Source: Candidatus Rubrivivax defluviihabitans (lineage in GTDB: Bacteria; Pseudomonadota; Gammaproteobacteria; Burkholderiales; Burkholderiaceae_C). Taken from it: a stretch of DNA of 64,000 nucleotides. Below the pieces are notes generated by a model, which did no database searches, was not told the origin of the DNA, and was given only the letters and a program-made list of their open reading frames with translations. Positions within the stretch are counted from its first letter, which is position 1, and the number at the start of each line of letters is the position of its first letter. Below are positions 28,725 through 36,777 of the stretch, piece by piece. The DNA lies in the NCBI GenBank assembly GCA_016709385.1, contig JADJMW010000005.1, positions 310,001 through 374,000 of the forward strand, written 5' to 3'. The translations under genes and the position numbers were made by a program.

Positions 28725-29462
28725 ATGGCCGTCAAGGTGCTGATCCTCGAAGACAACCCCGTCGCACGCAGTTTCCTGTGCCGGGTGGTGCGCGAAAGCT
28801 TCAGCGACGCGATCCTGATCACCGAAGCCGGCGACCTGGAAAGCGCGCGCCGCCACATCGCACTCACGGGTGGTTCACAGGGGCTGCACGGCACCGACCC
28901 CTTCAAGCTCGTCCTGGTCGACCTGGAACTGCCCGACGGCAACGGCATGGAACTGCTGGCCGAGCTGGCGCACTACCCGGCCACCAAGATCGTCACCACG
29001 CTGTATTCCGACGACGACCACCTGTTCCCGGCCCTGCAGTGCGGCGCCGACGGCTACCTGCTGAAGGAAGACCGTTTCGAGGTGCTGGTGGAGGAATTGC
29101 AGAAGATCGTGCGCGGCCAGCCGCCGCTGTCGCCCGCCATCGCGCGGCGCCTGCTGACGCACTTTCGCCACGGCAGCGGCGGCGAAGGCCAGACCAGCGG
29201 CTCGGGTTTTTCCACCAGCAGCGGCCTGACCACCAGCAAGCCCGTGCCGCTGGAAACGCCGCCCGACCACGAGCGCCTGACGCCGCGCGAGAGCGAGGTG
29301 CTCACCTACCTGAGCAAGGGCTTCACGATCAAGGAGATCGCCAGCCTGATGGGCATCAAGTGGTTCACCGTCAACGACCACATCAAGTCCATCTACAAGA
29401 AGCTCAACGTGTCCAGCCGCGCCGAGGCCGCGGTGCTGGCCAGCAAGCAGGGCCTGGTGTGA
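28725..29462 (+). CDS. NarL/FixJ-type response regulator
   Basis: The 245-residue protein has a receiver domain with acidic pocket ED(9-10), phospho-acceptor Asp66 (LVDLELPDGNG), Thr in VTTLYSD and Lys in YLLKED. A Ser/Gly/Thr-rich linker of about 35 residues follows (around 150-185), then a LuxR-type HTH (LTPRESEVLTYLSKGFTIKEIASLMGI, KSIYKKLNVSSRAEA). It lies 53 bases ahead of a histidine kinase and is its likely partner. The long linker is unusual. The regulon is unknown. Confidence 0.9.
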   Translation: MAVKVLILEDNPVARSFLCRVVRESFSDAILITEAGDLESARRHIALTGGSQGLHGTDPFKLVLVDLELPDGNGMELLAELAHYPATKIVTTLYSDDDHLFPALQCGADGYLLKEDRFEVLVEELQKIVRGQPPLSPAIARRLLTHFRHGSGGEGQTSGSGFSTSSGLTTSKPVPLETPPDHERLTPRESEVLTYLSKGFTIKEIASLMGIKWFTVNDHIKSIYKKLNVSSRAEAAVLASKQGLV

Positions 29463-29515
29463 CGGGGTCGGCCGGGCGCACGGCAACCGGCACCTGAAGG
29501 TGCGGCCCGCCTGCG

Positions 29516-31780
29516 ATGGCCGCCCTGCCTCCGCCCCGGGCCGCTGAACCAGGCGGCGCAGGCCACCCCCGCGACCCCGGCGACTCGGCCTTCGAGACCA
29601 GCGCCTTCGAACGCACGCTGGCCCGGCGAGACCGGCCGCGCTGGCTGGGCTGGCGCCGGCACGCGCTGATGGCGGCGGCCGTCCTGTTCGGCGTGGCCGT
29701 GCTGTGGCTCGCGCGCTGGGTGGCCTCCACGCCGCATCTCGACGCCCAGTGGCATGCCGGCCCCATCGGCACCCTGGTTCTGGAGCGCAGCACGCTGCCG
29801 GCGCTGCAGGCGCACCTGGGGCGCAGTCTGGTGGCCCTTGGCGGCGGCGCCGCCGCTCCGTTGCCGGCCGATGCCTTGTTGCTGCACCGCTCACCGCGGT
29901 GGCAGGTGGCCGACGCCGAACGCACGCGCCAGGTTGCCATGCACGAGAACCTGGCCGCCCGCCTGGCCGCCGGTCCCTTGCACCTGCACTTTGCCGACGG
30001 CGGCGTGGTCATGCTCGATGCCGAGGCCCGCGGCTTTCGCGGGTTGGGCTGGCTGTTCTGGCCGCTGGCCGCCCTGGCCTGGCTGCTGGCCCTGTCCGGC
30101 GCCGTGGTGGCGCTGGCCCGGCCGCAGCCGCGGCAGTGGCTGTATGCGACGATGGCCTGGTGCCAGGCCGGCAACCTCTTGTTCATCGCCATGGAAACCC
30201 TGCCCGGCCTGGGCCTGCCACCGGGCGTGGCGGCGCTGGACATGGGTCTGCGCGTGGCCCTGGACGGATGCACCGGCGCCGCCGCCGTGACCCTGCTGGC
30301 CCGGCACCCGAACCGGCTGCCGTGGGCCAACGCCATGACCGCCGCGGCCTGGGCTGCGGTCGCGGGCTGGCTGGCGCTGGCCCAGGCCGGCCTGCTGGTG
30401 CCTCTGTGGTGGTGGGCGCAGGGCTTGAGCATGGCGCTGGGCGGCGCGGCGCTGGCCCTGGCCGCGGTCTCCTGCCAGCGCGAGCCCAACCCGCATGCAA
30501 TGGTGCTGCGACGTTTTACCGCCGCCACGCTGGCCACGCTGGCGCTCGTGACGGTGGCGGTCGCGTTGGCGGCGCGCCTGCCCGCGCTACCGCCAGCGGT
30601 CGTGGCGGGCGCCCCTGTCCTGTGGACCCTGTTCCTGGCCTCGCTGCTGCTGCTGACCCCGTTCCTGGTACGCAGCCGGCCCTTGCTGCACGAATTTGCG
30701 CTGCTGGCCGGTGTCGGCACCGTTGCAGCCTCGCTGGAACTGTTGTTTGCTGCCGTTTTCTCGGTGGACATCTTCACATCGCTGGCGCTGGCGCTGTTCA
30801 TCGCGCTCGCCGTCTACAGCTGGGCCCGGCAGTGGATGCTGAATCACATGGCCGGCAGCAGCGTACCGAGCACCGAACGTGCGTTCGAACTGCTGTACCG
30901 CGTGGCGCGCGAGGTGCAGGCGCGGCCGGCGCGCTACCCTGCCCTGCTGGGGCAATTGCTGCGTGAACTGTTCGAGCCGCTCGAGGTCTTCCACGTCGAC
31001 CGCGTTCCGGCGCGCACGCGCGTGGTGGGCGGCGGTGCCGCGCTGGTCGTGCCGGCGCGCGGCGGCGCCTACGCACCGGCCACCGCGCTGGTGTTGCGCC
31101 ATGCCCGGCAGGGGCAGCGGCTGTTCACGCTGGACGATGCGCGCCTGGTCGACCGCGTGCTGGACCAGATGTGGCGCGCCGTGGCCTACGACCAGGCGGT
31201 GGAGCGCGGCCGCCACGAGGAAAGGCAACGCATCGCGCAGGACCTGCACGACGATATCGGCGCCCGCCTGCTGACACTGCTGTACCAGGCGCCGACGCCG
31301 GCGATGGAAGACTACCTGCGACACACGCTGCAGGACCTGAAGACCATCACGCGCGGCCTGGCGGCGGCCGAACACCGGCTGTCGCACGCCGCCGTGGAAT
31401 GGAAGACCGACCTCGCGCAGCGCCTGGCCGCCGCCCAGGCCGAACTGGGCTGGATCTTCAATGCCGACCGCGACCTGCAGCTCACGATGGTGCAATGGTC
31501 GGCGCTCACGCGCGTGCTGCGCGAACTGGTCAGCAACGCGCTCTACCACGGCCACGCCACGCGCGTGGACGTGCGGCTGAGCCTGGAAGGCGGCCGCCTG
31601 CTGCTGCAAGTGGTCGACGACGGCGCTGGCCGCGATCCGCAGGGCTGGGCCCATGGGCTGGGACTGGGCGGCGTGCGCAAGCGTGTCAAGCTGCTCGGCG
31701 GCGAGGTGCGCTGGTCGAACCACGAGCCGCGCGGCATCGCCTGCGAAATGCGTGTGGAGGGCTTCGGCCGCGCGCCTTGA
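29516..31780 (+). CDS. Membrane sensor histidine kinase (HisKA_3 type)
   Basis: The 754-residue protein has an N-terminal membrane segment (ALMAAAVLFGVAVLWLARWV), an extracytoplasmic domain of about 110 residues, then roughly eight hydrophobic segments to residue 440. A cytoplasmic dimerisation domain follows with phospho-acceptor His578 in QRIAQDLHDDIGARL, and an HATPase ending VVDDGAGRD...GLGLGGVRKRV. This matches kinases that pair with NarL-type regulators, as encoded just upstream. The ligand is unknown. A perfect hairpin follows the stop. Confidence 0.88.
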   Translation: MAALPPPRAAEPGGAGHPRDPGDSAFETSAFERTLARRDRPRWLGWRRHALMAAAVLFGVAVLWLARWVASTPHLDAQWHAGPIGTLVLERSTLPALQAHLGRSLVALGGGAAAPLPADALLLHRSPRWQVADAERTRQVAMHENLAARLAAGPLHLHFADGGVVMLDAEARGFRGLGWLFWPLAALAWLLALSGAVVALARPQPRQWLYATMAWCQAGNLLFIAMETLPGLGLPPGVAALDMGLRVALDGCTGAAAVTLLARHPNRLPWANAMTAAAWAAVAGWLALAQAGLLVPLWWWAQGLSMALGGAALALAAVSCQREPNPHAMVLRRFTAATLATLALVTVAVALAARLPALPPAVVAGAPVLWTLFLASLLLLTPFLVRSRPLLHEFALLAGVGTVAASLELLFAAVFSVDIFTSLALALFIALAVYSWARQWMLNHMAGSSVPSTERAFELLYRVAREVQARPARYPALLGQLLRELFEPLEVFHVDRVPARTRVVGGGAALVVPARGGAYAPATALVLRHARQGQRLFTLDDARLVDRVLDQMWRAVAYDQAVERGRHEERQRIAQDLHDDIGARLLTLLYQAPTPAMEDYLRHTLQDLKTITRGLAAAEHRLSHAAVEWKTDLAQRLAAAQAELGWIFNADRDLQLTMVQWSALTRVLRELVSNALYHGHATRVDVRLSLEGGRLLLQVVDDGAGRDPQGWAHGLGLGGVRKRVKLLGGEVRWSNHEPRGIACEMRVEGFGRAP

Positions 31781-31790
31781 ACGGCCGACT

Positions 31791-31809
31791 GGGGTCTCCA
31801 TGAGACCCC
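31791..31809. other. Hairpin after the kinase gene
   Basis: GGGGTCTC, a 3-base loop (CAT) and GAGACCCC form a perfect 8-bp stem 10 bases after the kinase stop. No T-tract follows, so it is a weak candidate terminator or an mRNA 3'-end protector. Confidence 0.4.
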
Positions 31810-31888
31810 CGAGTGCGGGCCTTGCGATTTCAGGAGAAAATACGCACTTCGCGCCATCCGGGGCGCCCGCCCGGAAGACTCAGCAGCC

Positions 31889-32140
31889 ATGACCAATCGA
31901 CGCACGCCCCCCAGCACCGATACCGCCAATGGACCGAAACTGCGCCAGACGCAGGCCGAGTACACCGCCGCCCGGCCCCATGCCGAACCCGGCGTGCGGC
32001 CGATGATGTCCAGTTCCAAGATGTACGTGTGCATCCGCTGCCACGCCAATTTCAAGACGGGTGATGGAAAACCCGATGCACGGCTGCGCGGCCTGGGCCG
32101 TTGCAATGCCTGCCTCGGCGTGTCCATGCCTGCCGCCTGA
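31889..32140 (+). CDS. Small hypothetical protein with CxxC-CxxC zinc-ribbon-like motif
   Basis: The 83-residue product is disordered for 40 residues and then has MYVCIRCHANFKTGDGKPDA and GRCNACLG. The two CxxC pairs spaced about 20 residues apart suggest a small zinc ribbon. Codon use is like that of its neighbours. The start is preceded by no strong ribosome site; the ATG at 32021 (MYVC) is an alternative that would leave only the ribbon. It has no recognised family and lies between the kinase and HiPIP genes. Confidence 0.6.
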   Translation: MTNRRTPPSTDTANGPKLRQTQAEYTAARPHAEPGVRPMMSSSKMYVCIRCHANFKTGDGKPDARLRGLGRCNACLGVSMPAA

Positions 32141-32244
32141 GCTTCGCTGCGGCAGGCCCGGTCCGGCCAGGGTTCTCACCCGCGCCCGATGCTGCCCGTT
32201 CATCTCCTGAAGCCGTTTTTCCACTCCAACCTGGGACTCGAAAC

Positions 32245-32556
32245 ATGTCGAAGACAAACCGTCGGATCTTCCTGATGCAGCTCGCCGCCGGCAGCACGGT
32301 TCTCGCCGCCTCGCAGGCGCAGGCGCAAGCCGCCCGCGTCGACGAGAAGGATCCGCAAGCCGTGGCGCTGGGCTATGTGGCCGACACCACCAAGGCCGAC
32401 ACCAAGAAGTTCCCCAAGCACACCAACGACCAGAAGTGCAACAACTGCGCCCTGTTCCAGGGCAAGGCCGCCGACGCATGGGGTGGCTGCCCGCTGTTCG
32501 GCGTCAAGCAGGTCGCCGGCGGTGGCTGGTGCAGCGCCTGGGCCAAGAAGGCCTGA
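32245..32556 (+). CDS. High-potential iron-sulfur protein (HiPIP)
   Basis: The 103-residue precursor has a Tat signal (NRRIFLMQLAAGS... cleaved after AQA near residue 29). Its mature part has four cluster-binding cysteines C65, C68 (QKCNNCALF), C82 (GGCPLF) and C96 (GGWCSAW), exactly the HiPIP pattern. HiPIPs carry electrons in the periplasm of purple bacteria and some aerobic beta-proteobacteria, often from cytochrome bc1 to reaction centres or oxidases. A terminator follows, so it is a single-gene unit. Confidence 0.93.
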   Translation: MSKTNRRIFLMQLAAGSTVLAASQAQAQAARVDEKDPQAVALGYVADTTKADTKKFPKHTNDQKCNNCALFQGKAADAWGGCPLFGVKQVAGGGWCSAWAKKA

Positions 32557-32597
32557 GTGAAGGACGGGGCGCGCGATCCGCACGCCGTCTGAACCGC

Positions 32598-32620
32598 AGG
32601 GGGCCCTCAGGGGCCCTTTT
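32598..32620 (+). terminator. Terminator of the HiPIP gene
   Basis: GGGCCC, loop TCAG, GGGCCC followed by TTTT forms a compact GC-rich stem with a short T-tract 42 bases after the HiPIP stop. The convergent FAD gene ends at 32647. Confidence 0.7.
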
Positions 32621-32646
32621 GCATGGGCGCCGAAGGGGCGACGTGT

Positions 32647-33777
32647 TCAGCCGAGGTCCCGCGCCAGGGTGGCGACAAACTCGCCGATCGCCAGCGCCGA
32701 GGTCAGCCCCGGCGATTCGATGCCGAACAGGTTGACGAGTCCGGCCACGCCATGCCGCGACGGGCCGTCGATGCGGAAGTCGGGTGCCGCCTCGCCGGGG
32801 CCGTGGATGCGGGGCCGTACGCCGCTGTAGTCGGGCCGCAGGCTGCCCGCGGGCAAGGCCGGCCAGTAGCGCCGGATGGCGGTCTCGAACATCGGCGCGC
32901 GGCTGGCGTCGACGGCGTAGTCGATGGCCTGCGGCGCACCGACGTCCAGCCACTCCAGGTCGGGGCCGAAGCGGGCCTGGCCGCCCAGGTCCAGCGTGAC
33001 ATGCAAGCCCAGCCAGGCGTCCACCGGCGCCGGGTAGACCAGGCGCGAGAACGGCGAGGGGCCGGCCAGCGTGAAATAGCTGCCCTTGGCAAAGTGTTCT
33101 TTCGGCACGTGGCGGGCGTCGAGGCCCCGGAAACGCCGCGCCAGCGCGCAGGCGTGCAGCCCGGCGGCATTGACCAGCAGGTCGGTCTCGATCTCGAAAC
33201 TGCCTTCCGCAGTGGCCACTTGCACCACGGCCGATCGGCCGGGGCGCAAGGTGGCGGCCTGCACGCTGGACAACAGTGCCAGCGCACCGCCGGCCTGCTC
33301 CAGGCCGCCCTGCAGGGCGAGCATCAGCGCATGGCTGTCGACGATGCCGGTGCTCGGCGAGAACAGCGCTGCGGTGCAGTGCAGCGCCGGCTCCAAGGCC
33401 AGGGCCACGTCGGGCTCGAGCCACTGCACGGGCACCTGGTTGGCGGCGGCGCGTTGCCGCAGCACGTGCAGCGCGGCGTGCTGGTCAGGGGCGCTGGCCA
33501 CCACCAGCTTGCCGCAGCGCGCGTGAGGAACGCCATGCGTGGCACAGAAGTCGTAAAGAAGTGTCTTGCCGCGCACGCACAGCTGCGCCTTCAACGAACC
33601 GGGGGCGTAGTACAGGCCCGCGTGGATGACCTCGCTGCTGCGCGAACTCACGCCCTGGCCGATGGCGCCAGCGGCCTCGACGACGACGGTCTCGCGTCCC
33701 GCCAGGGCCAGCGCGCGACCGATGGCCAGGCCGACGACCCCTGCGCCGACGACCAGCGCCTGCACCCGCTCCGTCAT
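32647..33777 (-). CDS. FAD-dependent oxidoreductase, L-2-hydroxyglutarate oxidase-like (LhgO/DAO fold)
   Basis: The 376-residue protein starts with the FAD motif VVGAGVVGLAIGRALALAGRETVVVE and the LhgO-like segments SSRSSEVIHAGLYYAPGSLKAQLCVRG. It ends with GLVNLFGIESPGLTSALAIGEFVA, a second FAD contact. Family members oxidise 2-hydroxy acids or amino acids with FAD. No neighbour hints at the substrate. The ATG at 33777 directly precedes the Rossmann strand. Confidence 0.85.
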   Translation of the reverse strand: MTERVQALVVGAGVVGLAIGRALALAGRETVVVEAAGAIGQGVSSRSSEVIHAGLYYAPGSLKAQLCVRGKTLLYDFCATHGVPHARCGKLVVASAPDQHAALHVLRQRAAANQVPVQWLEPDVALALEPALHCTAALFSPSTGIVDSHALMLALQGGLEQAGGALALLSSVQAATLRPGRSAVVQVATAEGSFEIETDLLVNAAGLHACALARRFRGLDARHVPKEHFAKGSYFTLAGPSPFSRLVYPAPVDAWLGLHVTLDLGGQARFGPDLEWLDVGAPQAIDYAVDASRAPMFETAIRRYWPALPAGSLRPDYSGVRPRIHGPGEAAPDFRIDGPSRHGVAGLVNLFGIESPGLTSALAIGEFVATLARDLG

Positions 33778-33918
33778 GCGGCCTGGCGCGAGGTCGGTCG
33801 GTCGAATCGTCCGACGACGGCAAGACGGCCCTGCAGGGCCGAGTCAGGAAGGGAATTCAATCGGCTGCCCGGACTCGAAAAGGCGTGGCAAGTTCTTGTC
33901 TCCATTGCATTGAATCAT

Positions 33919-34314
33919 TCATGCGCCGGGCCGGCGTTCCGGCTCGCACGTGACCTCGCGCAACGCGATGCCGCAGTTCAAACGGCGCCAGGCGCGGGCC
34001 TTGCTATTCCTGTATAGCGGTCGCGCCAGCGTGCGGCGCTGGCCGGCGGCGTCGGTCCAGGCGGCGGCGACGATCACCGGGGTGACGTTGTCGGGCACGG
34101 TCATCGAGTTGAGCGGCAGGCTCAGACCCTCCGCGCGCGCCGGCGGCTCGGGCAGGTGGTTCGCCTGCCATCGGCGGCGCTGCGCGTCGAATTGCACCGG
34201 CGGCACCGTGTTGGTCGGATCGGCCCAGTCGATGGTGACCAGCACCGCCCAGCGCACCTTCCAGGCCACGACGCAGAAGCTGGTCAGGACGAGGGCGAGC
34301 AGGGGCTTGCGCAT
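33919..34314 (-). CDS. Hypothetical protein with N-terminal membrane/signal segment
   Basis: The 131-residue frame has strong G/C third positions. It begins KPLLALVLTSFCVVAWKVRWAVLV, a signal or single membrane anchor, then a soluble part rich in Pro/Arg with TVPDNVTPVIVAAAWTDAAGQRR and two cysteines near the end. The family is not recognised. An opposite-strand frame (33950-34402) covers the same DNA but has implausible Arg/Ser/Ala-rich composition, so I prefer this one. It may be a small membrane-anchored or exported protein. Confidence 0.55.
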   Translation of the reverse strand: MRKPLLALVLTSFCVVAWKVRWAVLVTIDWADPTNTVPPVQFDAQRRRWQANHLPEPPARAEGLSLPLNSMTVPDNVTPVIVAAAWTDAAGQRRTLARPLYRNSKARAWRRLNCGIALREVTCEPERRPGA

Positions 34315-34448
34315 GCCGCGGCATTCTGCCGTGCCGCTGAATTCGGCGGCCGGCAGGAATCCGCATCCGCGCCGCCGGGCGCATCCTGAGCTGGCAGCCT
34401 AGCCAGGCCGGCCTGGTCGGCTGGTTGCTGCAGACCAAGGCGCTGATC

Positions 34449-35081
34449 ATGATCAGCTTCGCCAAGCTGCTGCTCGAAAAGCAGATCAACACCGGCCAGA
34501 CGCCCACCGCGCTGCTGCTGATGGCGGTGGCCAGCAGCGATCCCGAAGTTCAGATCGATGCGGGCCTCGAGGGCTTCGGCTGCATGGCCGGACTGTCCCT
34601 GGGCTGTGTGGCGACCGAGCAGCGCAAGGTCATGGATCTCAACGCAGCGATCGGTCGCCTGCGCGGCATCGAGCGGGCCTTTCTGTTCACGGCCAGCTTT
34701 GGCAGCGTCACCGGCGTCGAACCGAAGATCGAGAATTGCAGGACCGTGCTCGCGCGCTACGAGATCCGTCGAGAAGTCCGGGAAGACGTGCGCGACCAGT
34801 ACTGGCGCAACGGACGCTGCTTCCGCGACGGTCGCGACTGGGATCGGGACGATGACATGCGGCGCTATGACGGCCACCATGACGACAACCCCAACAACGC
34901 TGTCGCGGGGGTCGTCATCGGTGCCGCGGTCGTCGGGGTGGCCGCCGCCATCATCAGCTCGCAGGACGACCGAGCGCCCTGCCACGCCCGCCCGGCCGGG
35001 TTCGTCAGCCGAGCCAGCGGAAGGCGATCGTCAGCAACACGGCATTGGCCGTGTCCTGGAACAACGAGGCCGCGATCGTGA
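34449..35081 (+). CDS. Hypothetical protein with C-terminal glycine/alanine membrane segment, ends unnatural
   Basis: The 210-residue frame has good coding character from about 34340 (no ATG there; a TTG occurs at 34425) to about 34985. Features are a helical N-terminus (FAKLLLEKQINTGQTPTALLLMAVASSDPEV), an Arg/Asp-rich stretch (REDVRDQYWRNGRCFRDGRDWDRDDDMRRY) and a membrane-like AVAGVVIGAAVVGVAAAIISS. The last 25 residues run 77 bases into the opposite-strand gltS gene and look random, so the natural stop seems lost. The 5' end also looks truncated. Unknown family, possibly a decaying gene. Confidence 0.45.
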   Translation: MISFAKLLLEKQINTGQTPTALLLMAVASSDPEVQIDAGLEGFGCMAGLSLGCVATEQRKVMDLNAAIGRLRGIERAFLFTASFGSVTGVEPKIENCRTVLARYEIRREVREDVRDQYWRNGRCFRDGRDWDRDDDMRRYDGHHDDNPNNAVAGVVIGAAVVGVAAAIISSQDDRAPCHARPAGFVSRASGRRSSATRHWPCPGTTRPRS

Positions 35082-36213
35082 TGCCCAGCAATGCGCGCGG
35101 CGTCTCGCCATAGCGCAGGTTCAACCGCCGCATCACCGCCAGGCCCACCGGCATCGCGCCCAGCGCGAACCCCATGAAGCCGCCGCTGGCGGTGGCCGCG
35201 TCGCGGTCGCGGCCGTCGAGCAGGAAGACCACGGCGAAGGCGACCAGCACCGACGCGCAGATCTGCACCACCGTCGCACTCAGGATCATCGGCAGGTGCG
35301 CGACCAGCGATGACCAGTCGAGCGAGAGCAGCGCGATGGCCAGGAAGATGCGCAGGGCGAGTGTCCCGATCAGGTCGGTGACCTCGGTATCGATCGGCTT
35401 GCGCAGCAGGTCGGCGGCGTTGGTCAGTGCCACGCCGACCAGCATCGCGGTCAGGAATTCCGGGAGATCGATGCCGCTGGCGCCTGCAAGCGCCCGCTTC
35501 AGCAAGGCGCCGACACCCAGGCAGATCAGCACCCACAGCAGGCAGGGCAGCCAGCGGTCGGACGAAAACGGCAACTCGCGTTGCGGTGATACCGGTCCGG
35601 TGACGATGGCGTGTTTCCCCTGCTCGCCAGGAGCCACGCCGCGACTGGTACGTGCGTGTCTCATGAGCCAGCCCGCAGCCGGCCCCGCCACCAGGCCGCC
35701 GACGATGAGACCGAGCGTGGCACTGCCGATCCCGATCTCGAATGCGCCGGGCAGCGCAGCGGCCTGCGGTGCGGCCGACCAGGCGGTCGCCGTGCCGTGG
35801 CCGCCGACGAAGGCGATGCTGCCCATGAACAGCCCAAGGGCAGCCGGCTGGCCGAACGCCTGCGCCACCAGCACGCCCGCGCCGTTCTGCAGCGTGATGA
35901 CGGCGACGATGGCGACGCAGATGACGAGCGCGGTGCGGCCGGCCGTCAGCAACTGGCCGAGGTGAGCGGCCATGCCGAGGGTGGCGAAGAACACCAGCAG
36001 CAGCACGTCGCGCGGGGCGGTGGTGAGCTTGACATCGAGGACCGCCGTCTCGCGCAGCAGCGCGAGCAGCAGCGATATCACCAGCCCCGCGCTGACGGCA
36101 GGCGGAATGTTGCTGCGTTCGAGCCAGTCGAGCCGGCGATTGAACCACTTGCCGACCTCGATGGTCACCAGCGCCAGCGCCAGCGTCCAGATGCCCGACA
36201 GTTCGATGTTCAC
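35005..36213 (-). CDS. gltS: Sodium/glutamate symporter
   Basis: The 402-residue protein has about ten membrane helices and the GltS signatures GSIAFVGGHGTATAW in the first half and GGFMGFALGAMPVGLAVM in the second, the inverted-repeat re-entrant loops of this carrier. It takes up glutamate with Na+. The start is GTG at 36213, preceded by GAGGTAAACCA; no ATG fits the usual N-terminus NIELSGIWTLALA. The region on both sides is decayed or unusual, so it may have arrived with flanking debris. Confidence 0.9.
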   Translation of the reverse strand: MNIELSGIWTLALALVTIEVGKWFNRRLDWLERSNIPPAVSAGLVISLLLALLRETAVLDVKLTTAPRDVLLLVFFATLGMAAHLGQLLTAGRTALVICVAIVAVITLQNGAGVLVAQAFGQPAALGLFMGSIAFVGGHGTATAWSAAPQAAALPGAFEIGIGSATLGLIVGGLVAGPAAGWLMRHARTSRGVAPGEQGKHAIVTGPVSPQRELPFSSDRWLPCLLWVLICLGVGALLKRALAGASGIDLPEFLTAMLVGVALTNAADLLRKPIDTEVTDLIGTLALRIFLAIALLSLDWSSLVAHLPMILSATVVQICASVLVAFAVVFLLDGRDRDAATASGGFMGFALGAMPVGLAVMRRLNLRYGETPRALLGITIAASLFQDTANAVLLTIAFRWLG

Positions 36214-36300
36214 TGGTTTACCTCGATCAAGTGCGCAAGCAGAACGTGCTGCGGTCGCGTCATCGCTCGAACTCGCGGATCGATTGAACCAGAGAAGGCG

Positions 36301-36777
36301 ATGGTTGGGCAGAGTATCCGATCTCATTGGCAGCCAAGCTGGGCAACATCGTCGCGCGCGGGTGTGCCGAATACGGTCGCGCCGCTGGTGCCGGGCGAGA
36401 TCGCCCACCTCAACGTCGAGGGCTGGCTGGCGCGGCGAGACAGCCCCGAAGACCCGCTCCACGCCCGTGGCCAGCGTGAACGGGTGATGAAGGCCTGCAA
36501 TGCGCTGTCGATCGCCGAGGCCTGCAAGCTGCCGCGCGAGACGGTGCGTTGCGAGGTGGTCCATCTGATCGAAGACGGCTACGTCTACCGCAACGCCCAG
36601 GGTCACCTCTACCTGGCCGGGAACATCGGCGATCGTTTCGGCGCCATGCTCGAAGAGGTCGTCGAAGACCTGCTGGTCACGGCCGAGAAGCTGCAGGGCT
36701 GCTGCGGGCCATGGCCCCCCGATCGGACGCTCGAGGCTGGCCCGGCCCGGGCGCCGCTGGTTGTGCGCTGCGCGGCG
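36301..36777 (+). pseudogene. Remnant of an HTH transcriptional regulator without its own stop
   Basis: From about residue 30 the frame reads as a plausible protein: VMKACNALSIAEACKLPRETVRCEVVHLIEDGYVYRNAQGHLYL is a winged helix-turn-helix, then a helix EEVVEDLLVTAEKLQ. After about 36700 the frame continues with no stop through the antisense of dadA to 38034, so the original end is lost. Before 36400 it looks frameshifted. The dadA stop at 36778 marks the practical border. A truncated regulator is the simplest reading; a working short protein is less likely. Confidence 0.55.

Noticed and set aside
33950..34402. Plus-strand frame of 150 codons
   Set aside because: It is Arg/Ser/Ala-rich and opposite to a frame with better codon use and a signal segment.
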